DNA from: Baffinella frigidus
Taxonomy: Eukaryota > Cryptophyceae > Cryptomonadales > Baffinellaceae
NCBI GenBank assembly: GCA_026770585.1
Contig: MU646755.1
Location: 100,688 to 115,462 of the forward strand
Length of the DNA: 14,775 nucleotides
Direction of reading: 5' to 3'
Shown here: one piece after another, positions 12,001 to 14,775 of the stretch
How the letters are laid out: each line of letters opens with the position of its first letter
Numbering within the stretch: the first letter of the stretch is position 1
The notes under the pieces: model-generated
Databases searched by the model: none
What the model was told of the DNA's origin: nothing
What the model saw: the letters and a program-made list of their open reading frames with translations, nothing else
Made by a program: the position numbers and the translations under genes

Positions 12001-14775
12001 ACAGTGCATTAAAATACTGCAAAAATATATTGGGGGTTTACTTTTTAAGGGTTTAACAGTGTATTAAAATATTGAAAAATGCGCTGGGCAGGCTGGGGGC
12101 ATCGACAAAGCAAAACGGTCTTATAAGCATTTTAGCGGTACAAATCCTGTCAACTTTTGCGATAAAGGGTTATTCGGGATTGGCCGCAAGTCCCCTCCAG
12201 GGTGGATGTATTGAAAATTGTGTTCGGCAGGCTGGGGGCATCAACCAAGCTGGGGGTGGAAGGGCTGCGCGTCGCTGTACGCGTCGAGCCGTCTATGGCA
12301 AACGCGGTGCCTACCTCTGGCCCCGTCTGTGGGCTTTTTGTTCCTGGAAACGTCCTAATACGGTGCACATAAAGTCTAGCGCTGTCTCAGTCTATTCGGG
12401 CTCACCAGTTTGGTGGGCCCGGGTTCTTTTCCGATCCGAAGTTGGCGGGTTTGTACCGCATGCCCCGCATGTCAACTTGAGAATAGTCGGTCAGCCCGAG
12501 TGAGGCAGAGCTATGAGGAGGTGCTCGTAACCTGCTGGTGGTAGCCCTAACCCCAAACCTCTCTGGATGCCGTCTCCCTCTCTCTCTCTCCCTCCCTCCC
12601 TCCCTCCATCCATCCATCTCTCTCTCTCTCTCCCTCCCTCCCTCCCTCGACCCTTAGTTGCTGGTTGGGGGTTCCTATCCACTCGGTGGGCTTCGAGGAT
12701 TTCGGGTTTGAATTCGGGGCCGGATTCTGTGGTGTAACGTGACCAAATGTACACCAGAAAAGTTGATTATCTCTGGGCAAGTTGACTTTTGTTGAAAGGC
12801 CCGTCGTCCACCGTGTGGGTTTCCCAAGTTGGGGATTGCGCGGAGCGGTTGGGGACCGCTCAATAGGCCTACCGTACGCAATCCCCAACTAATCCCCAAC
12901 TTGCGGCGGAGCGTTGGAAGCGGCGGGCGGGCTGAAGGCTGCGCGGGTTTCTTGACCGTGGCCGCACTGCGCGGGGGGGGGTAGGGGTGAGGGGTGAGGG
13001 GTGAGGGGGGAGTTTGTGCCATGCTCCTTTTCACCACAGGGTGTTGCTTGACCCAATCCGGGAACATCGTTTGATTTAATGAAAATGGGCAACGAAATTT
13101 ACTGCACATAACGCTCCTACTAGTAATAGTAAAGCAAATGTGTAGGAAATTTCGCGGAGCATTTTCATTTAATTAAATGATGTTCCCGGATGAGACCCGG
13201 GCTAGAACAGGAATTAATGGGAAATCGAGAAATTGGAGCCATTTTGTCAACTTTTGAGAAATTTGGTACCATGAATTTCTCAAAAGTGGACAAAATGGCT
13301 CCAATTTTCCCATTTTTCCAATTTTCGGGGGCCAACTTCTCTGCACAGCGCTCTAAAGAATTCTGGGATTTCAAGCCTTGGATGTCCGGTCCAACTCCTC
13401 GCCCAGAATGGCTGACGCCAAAGTGTTGCTAAAAAACTTTCCCGGCTTGTCCGTAGGTGCGGTACCACGAAGCGGACGTGACCGGCACTTTGATGGACGC
13501 AATCCGCAACACGGTAGCGCCCCCCACGAACAAGAGGGTCATCTTCGTATACGTTGTATACTTGGTGATATATGACTCTGGGCAGGTGACTCTCTCGAGC
13601 ATCTTCTGCTCTCGCGTGTCGCCTCCCAGAGACTTAACCTGGAAGGGTTTTTTTACCAGGACGATGACTAAACCGGGCAGATTGTGTACCAGGAATCGGT
13701 AAAGTTAGTCGCCTGGCGTGGGAGTCTCGCTGGAACGTCGCGAGGTGTTCTGCGTGCGCTGATAGTCCCCCGTACCACGCGCGAATGCTAGAGGGGCCTA
13801 CTTAAAAGTGAGATGCTTTACACGTAAGTATGTGTGTAGTAACTTTCATGTAAAATTGGTGTTCTGCGTGCGCGGATTTTCCGCACGGGCTCACAACCTA
13901 TGAGCGTTTTCTTGCGATCTTTGGAGCTGCCCCCAGGGCTACTCGCAAATAACGGACACACACTGCCCTAGGGTCCTACGGTAGGCCTAGGAAACTGCCC
14001 TAGGCTCCTACGGTAGGCCTATTCCTAGGAGCCTAGGACCACCGGTTCGTGTCGAGGCGCTGGGTACCCACACGAGACTGCTAGAGGAACCTATTTAAAA
14101 GTGAGATGTTTTACAAGTAAGTATTTGTGAAGTAACTTTCATGTGAAATTGGTCGCGGAAGTAAAACTTATACCAGGCGCGAGGTTGGAATGCCCCATCC
14201 TGGTACAAATGTTTAGAACCCTGCATGTAAAAAGGATCCTAGAGCATTCTCGAGTGGCACCACTGACTGATCTGAGATGTGACATGACGCGACTCAGGTG
14301 CGTTCCGTTGCTTCGCAGTCTAATCCGGGTTACGTATTTTTCTTTCCAAAGTTGGCAATGAAAATTACTACACAACGGGTCACGTCCGAAGCAATTGTGT
14401 AGTATTTTTTGTGCAGATTTTTAAAAAGAAAGTATTTTTTTTCGGATGAAGTCACACCCTGCGATGATATACATATCTAACACGCCACACACAAAAACAG
14501 GTTGTGATCGAACATCTCATATACGCATCTAACACGCCCCACAAACACTTATATACGTATCTCACACGCCACACACACACAGGTTGTGATCGAGCATCCC
14601 ACGCTGCACATCTTCGCATCCGACGCCGCAGCCGCCCTCACGTTCGAGCCGCGCCCGGCCACGATCCCCGGGACCGAGCCGGACGACGTCGAGAAGGCTA
14701 CGGGCGCCACTGAACGGTCATCCCTAGCTCTGTCCCACTCGGATTTGTTCTCGCCATTATCCCCCCCCCCCCCCC
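5877..14775 (+). CDS. BCD1: BCD1/ZNHIT6-like box C/D snoRNA assembly factor (8 exonic pieces, partial)
   Basis: Pieces 5877-6091, 6389-6506, 7155-7247, 8879-8992, 10023-10123, 13407-13452, 13457-13513 and 14583 onward join into one frame of at least 292 residues. Residues 37-71 form a HIT zinc finger (CxxC, CxxC, CxxxC, H, C). The rest follows the BCD1 family order: SIPEFTDQDL, FLHDVERVAD, an LPNHLRNLVRQARSR helix, RRKTNTTSFSHKEKHMLWRV, TTTIKELLGRFIDP, RYHEAD and VVIEHPTLHIF. BCD1 acts in the nucleus in assembly of box C/D snoRNPs, with the Rvb1/Rvb2 ATPases and Hsp90 co-factors. Intron phases are 2, 0, 0, 0, 2, then GTAG, then 0. Donors are weak beyond GT and follow AG or CG. The oddity is the four-base GTAG between two pieces, which breaks the frame unless removed. 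No stop is reached in the window. Confidence 0.85.
6092..6388 (+). other. BCD1 intron 1 (297 bases)
   Basis: The shortest ordinary intron. No repeat or exon echo was recognised in it. Confidence 0.75.
6389..6506 (+). CDS. BCD1: BCD1 exon 2
   Basis: Acceptor gtgcag|CGGGCA and donor CAG|GTATCC. The first base completes the AG left by exon 1 (Ser). It encodes GQRNRAEYRSIPEFTDQDL, then HSDLHFLHDVERVADGAHRQ. It matches the family segment after the zinc finger, where an F-x-D/E-x-x-L-x-x-D-x-x-F-L-x-D-V-x-R pattern is typical. Phase 0 at the end. Confidence 0.88.
6507..7154 (+). repeat. BCD1 intron 2 with tandem echoes of exon 3 start
   Basis: GCGTACATGG-TGAAGCTGAT, preceded by gtgtag, recurs at 6806-6844, and GCGTACATGGCGAAGCTGGT, preceded by gtgcag, at 6960-7008, both upstream of the true exon at 7155. 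Intron segments are repeated with them: gcgtttccgttcgca at 6607, 6739 and 7017, and ggggctgacgcgtggcccgt or ggggctgacgcgcggcg at 6646, 6776, 6876 and 7119. Confidence 0.85.
7155..7247 (+). CDS. BCD1: BCD1 exon 3
   Basis: Acceptor gtgcag|GCGTAC and donor CAG|GTCTCC, phase 0 both sides, 31 codons reading AYMAKLMVKAELPNHLRNL then VRQARSRDVGLQ. The LPxHLRxLxxxARxR pattern is family-like. Two partial copies of its 5' half lie upstream and one copy of its 3' end lies downstream. Only this copy carries both halves. Confidence 0.87.
7257..7377. repeat. Foldback element B, copy 1
   Basis: It starts with three ctagctgtct-type words, then cggtccgag, and has arms ttcgtctcatcattaaa and tttaaacccaatgatgacga. 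It resembles 9703-9825 (ctagctctgtctgag, cctt-aaaagtatttaa). It lies exactly between the end of exon 3 and that end's echo. Confidence 0.65.
7376..7414 (+). repeat. Echo of BCD1 exon 3 end plus donor
   Basis: CCAGGCCCGATCGCGCGACG, then TCGGCCTACAG|GTCTCC, repeats the true end at 7217-7253 with one exon mismatch (CTC/ATC). It could be an alternative donor. Confidence 0.88.
7416..7792. repeat. CCCTAAA telomere-like array with ACCATAA sub-array
   Basis: CCCTAAA-type heptamers run from just after the echoed donor to about 7700. They include a homogenised block of ACCATAA units at 7506-7585, and a short TTTAGGG array in opposite orientation at 7747-7792. Confidence 0.92.
8074..8178. repeat. Foldback family A, copy 2
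   Basis: cggaccaaatcga (8074-8086) pairs with tcgatttggtctg (8166-8178). Inner arms ctcgggcggcacc and gtgccacccgag add to the stem. Confidence 0.82.
8405..8880 (+). repeat. Tandem repeats with echoes of BCD1 exon 4 acceptor and start
   Basis: Units of tatgcgtgt-tggtgtccaacc, a C run, then cag recur. ctcag|ATCATGCCGGTGACCATGCAGCGG at 8735-8758 is a near-perfect echo of the true exon start at 8879. cgcag|ATTATGCGAGTGAGCACG at 8591 and cgcag|ATAACCTATG at 8832 are more worn. tattgactacggtaggcgtg recurs at 8413 and 8618. Confidence 0.82.
8879..8992 (+). CDS. BCD1: BCD1 exon 4
   Basis: Acceptor taccag|ATCATG and donor CGG|GTGACC, phase 0 both sides, 38 codons. Its content IMPVSMQRRKTNTTSFSHK and EKHMLWRVELLFHPDAGHR corresponds to the family stretch L-P-x-G-M-x-x-R-K-x-N-x-T then W-x-V/I-E-x-x-F. 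Upstream copies of its start and a downstream copy of its second half flank it. Confidence 0.87.
9166..9217 (+). repeat. Echo of BCD1 exon 4 second half plus donor
   Basis: ACATGCTCTGGCGCATCGAG through GGCCATCGG|GTACC repeats 8943-8994. It encodes MLWRIELLFHPDAGHR versus MLWRVELLFHPDAGHR. Of the five or so base differences all but V/I are silent, so it was duplicated from coding sequence. It sits directly after an introner-like fragment (9136-9165). Confidence 0.88.
9246..9352. repeat. Foldback family A, copy 3
   Basis: Starts cggaccagatcgacgatt like the other copies. Interior ctcgggtggcgctttcg / cgaaggtgacgcccggg pairs. The right end is degenerate (ctcgattcgttccgg). Confidence 0.7.
9374..9414. 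repeat. (AAAC)n microsatellite
   Basis: About ten perfect AAAC units. Confidence 0.95.
9703..9825. repeat. Foldback element B, copy 2
   Basis: ctagctctgtctgagtttta and ggctcgtcctt pair with aggacgagcc and taaaactcaggcagagctag at the other end, giving nearly complete arms of about 35 bases. Confidence 0.85.
9870..10011. repeat. Introner-like foldback next to BCD1 exon 5 acceptor
   Basis: ccactgttgctaaagttaac, then agaggttccacttttgctctgagac-type sequence, pairs with 9967-10011 (gtctcaaagcaaaagtgg, then aacctctcttaactttagtaacagtgg in part). The right arm ends 11 bases before the AG at 10021-10022. The same element lies at 3055-3140 and partly at 9136-9165. Confidence 0.82.
10023..10123 (+). 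CDS. BCD1: BCD1 exon 5
   Basis: Acceptor gaacag|GTGTGT and donor ACTAG|GTCCAC, ending with two bases of a codon (phase 2). It encodes VCVDKVSDTTTIKELLGRF, then IDPSKGSDNISFRT. The T-I-x-E-x-L-x-x-x-I-D-P pattern is characteristic of BCD1. The CT tract begins a few bases after the donor. Confidence 0.85.
10131..10404. repeat. Long CT tract
   Basis: About 270 bases of CTCTCT and CCCTCC. It gives spurious poly-Ser/Leu/Pro and, on the other strand, Arg/Glu frames. Confidence 0.95.
10404..10649. repeat. Large palindrome with about 100-base arms containing an exon 5 end echo
   Basis: 10404-10504 is a near-perfect reverse complement of 10549-10649, and an inner hairpin acgctaggcac / gtgcctagcgt lies at 10522-10552. 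The arms are extended outward by the CT tract on the left and a GA tract on the right (10647-10784). Each arm edge holds ccgcaccag|gtgtcg, resembling the exon 5 end ccgcactag|gtccac. Confidence 0.9.
10647..10784. repeat. GA tract
   Basis: Purine complement of the CT tract at 10131-10404, placed symmetrically about the palindrome. Confidence 0.95.
11154..11303. repeat. Foldback element with long AT-rich arms
   Basis: ggatctcatacgcaaacact and tataattcataaactggatt pair with the mirror end aatccagtttataaattata, agtgtttgcgtatgagatcc. Inner words ttactacac and gtgtagtaa also pair. Confidence 0.88.
11361..11506. repeat. Foldback family A, copy 4
   Basis: accacccaccctcac and cggaccaaatcgacgatt pair with cggcgatttggtcc and gtgagggttggtggt. 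The centre is ggggtcgaatccgacccc. A gcatctcttgcag word lies on both sides (11330 and 11530). Confidence 0.85.
11584..11693. repeat. Minisatellite aatccagtgt (about 10-15 bases)
   Basis: Around nine variants of (gca)aatccagtgtn in tandem. Confidence 0.9.
11688..12260. repeat. Diverged tandem array with gggcaggctgggggcatcga units
   Basis: ttccctgaaaccgaggagtc-type blocks at 11688 and 11906, and caggctgggggcatcgacaa-type blocks at 11849, 12088 and 12229, alternate with AT-rich parts. The 100-base dispersed element interrupts it at 12111-12210. Confidence 0.75.
12111..12210 (-). repeat. 100-base dispersed element, copy 2 (inverted)
   Basis: Reverse-complement match to 772-871, same length. The flanks on both sides belong to a different repeat family, so the borders look like insertion points. 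Confidence 0.85.
12573..12650. repeat. CT tract
   Basis: CTCTCTC, CCCTCC and ccatccatccat low-complexity sequence. Confidence 0.95.
12688..12817. repeat. Dispersed repeat family D, copy 3
   Basis: gggcttcgagg, ggggccgg, aacgtgaccaa, aagttgacttttgttgaaag and gtccaccgtgtgg are shared with 3583-3714 and 3831-3934. Confidence 0.75.
13056..13191. repeat. Foldback element with about 40-base arms
   Basis: atccgggaacatcgtttgat, then ttaatgaaaatg, pairs with cattttcatttaattaaatg, then atgttcccggat. Confidence 0.88.
13231..13306. repeat. Foldback element with 33-base arms
   Basis: aattggagccattttgtcaa (13231) pairs with tggacaaaatggctccaatt (to 13306). The loop is only about ten bases around ggtacc. 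Confidence 0.92.
13407..13452 (+). CDS. BCD1: BCD1 exon 6 (46 bases)
   Basis: Acceptor tcgcccag|AATGGC. Its first base completes the AG of exon 5 to AGA, and the frame then reads MADAKVLLKNFPGLS. This fits the hydrophobic strand before the RYxELD motif in BCD1 proteins, and the piece is needed to keep frame, since exon 5 (phase 2) cannot join 13457 directly. It is followed by GTAG and then by the next piece. If the exon instead stops at 13422, a 34-base intron to 13456 also keeps frame. Confidence 0.65.
13457..13513 (+). CDS. BCD1: BCD1 exon 7 (57 bases)
   Basis: 19 codons reading VRYHEADVTGTLMDAIRNT, starting after ccgtag| and ending ACG|GTAGCG in phase 0. It corresponds to the RYYELD-type family motif and the following helix. 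It joins smoothly to VVIEHPTLHIF of the last exon. Confidence 0.82.
13786..14153. repeat. Direct repeat pair of about 75 bases
   Basis: tgctagaggggcctacttaa (13786-13860) and tgctagaggaacctatttaa (14079-14153) continue in parallel through aagtgagatg, ttttac, gtaagta, gtaactttcatgt and aaattggt. Between them are two cctacggtaggcctag words (13975 and 14004). Confidence 0.85.
14361..14409. repeat. Small inverted repeat
   Basis: aaaattactacacaa pairs with ttgtgtagtattttt around a loop of about 19 bases. Confidence 0.8.
14460..14582 (+). repeat. Echo of BCD1 exon 8 acceptor and start
   Basis: aacag|GTTGTGATCGAACATCTC at 14501 repeats the true cacag|GTTGTGATCGAGCATCCC at 14583. atatacatatctaacacgcc-type units precede both. 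The distance (82 bases) is not a multiple of three, so use of the first acceptor would change the C-terminus and stop at 14713. Confidence 0.88.
14583..14716 (+). CDS. BCD1: BCD1 exon 8, start of C-terminal part
   Basis: Acceptor cacacag|GTTGTG in phase 0. It encodes VVIEHPTLHIFASDAAAAL, the most conserved C-terminal BCD1 motif, then a Pro/Glu-rich tail. The frame stays open to the window end. I place a possible donor at 14716/14717 (CG|GTCATC) because the following ccctagctctgtcc resembles the element that starts intron 3; the exon could instead run on. The window ends in a run of C. Confidence 0.75.

Larger units (their letters stand above)
10124..13406 (+). other. BCD1 intron 5 (3283 bases)
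   Basis: The longest intron, built almost wholly from the repeats listed here: CT/GA palindrome, five foldbacks, minisatellite, diverged tandem array, 100-base element and family D. No additional exon is needed between exons 5 and 6, whose phases match. Confidence 0.65.
13514..14582 (+). other. BCD1 intron 7 (1069 bases)
   Basis: It holds the 75-base direct repeats, CTAC-GTAG motifs, a small inverted repeat and the exon 8 echo. No other gene was seen. Confidence 0.7.

Noticed and set aside
14761-14775. Terminal poly-C run
   Set aside because: A homopolymer at the window edge is more likely a low-quality or gap edge than a feature.

Overview
The window is nuclear DNA of a eukaryote whose genes are GC-rich and heavily split by introns. 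I read two protein genes in divergent (head-to-head) orientation. Both run out of the window, so both are partial. Small exons (39 to about 400 bases) sit in introns of 0.3 to 3.3 kb that are packed with repeats. No rRNA, tRNA or bacterial-type feature was seen.

Minus strand, 5416 down to 1: five exons that join in phase 0 and encode a protein with an apparent secretory signal ending in AAA|F, a basic Ser/Arg-rich transit-like stretch, and then a GAF domain resembling the chloroplast sensor kinase CSK / cyanobacterial Hik2 family. The kinase half would lie beyond position 1. A signal peptide followed by Phe is the import signature of complex (secondary) plastids, so an alga with a red-derived plastid is a reasonable guess. 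TTTAGGG-type internal telomere-like arrays also occur in several algal groups. The exact lineage is not determined.

Plus strand, 5877 to the right edge: a HIT-type zinc-finger protein, the box C/D snoRNA assembly factor BCD1 (ZNHIT6), in eight exonic pieces. Two of them, 13407-13452 and 13457-13513, are separated by only the four bases GTAG. Between the two start codons (5417-5876) lies a shared 460-base intergenic region.

The most unusual content is in the introns. (1) The exon edges are repeatedly echoed inside neighbouring introns: short copies of an exon's first or last bases, with the splice site, recur one to three times in both genes, often on the far side of a foldback element. (2) One foldback element ends 11-12 bases before the 3' splice site in both genes, as an introner-like element would. 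(3) Telomere-like CCCTAAA arrays start directly at, or just after, 5' splice sites. (4) Several foldback (MITE-like) families, a 100-base element present in inverted copies 11 kb apart, a large palindrome flanked by CT/GA tracts, and a dispersed near-palindrome CTAC(G/C)GTAG fill much of the rest. Together these suggest introns that grew by element insertion with long duplication of the splice junction.
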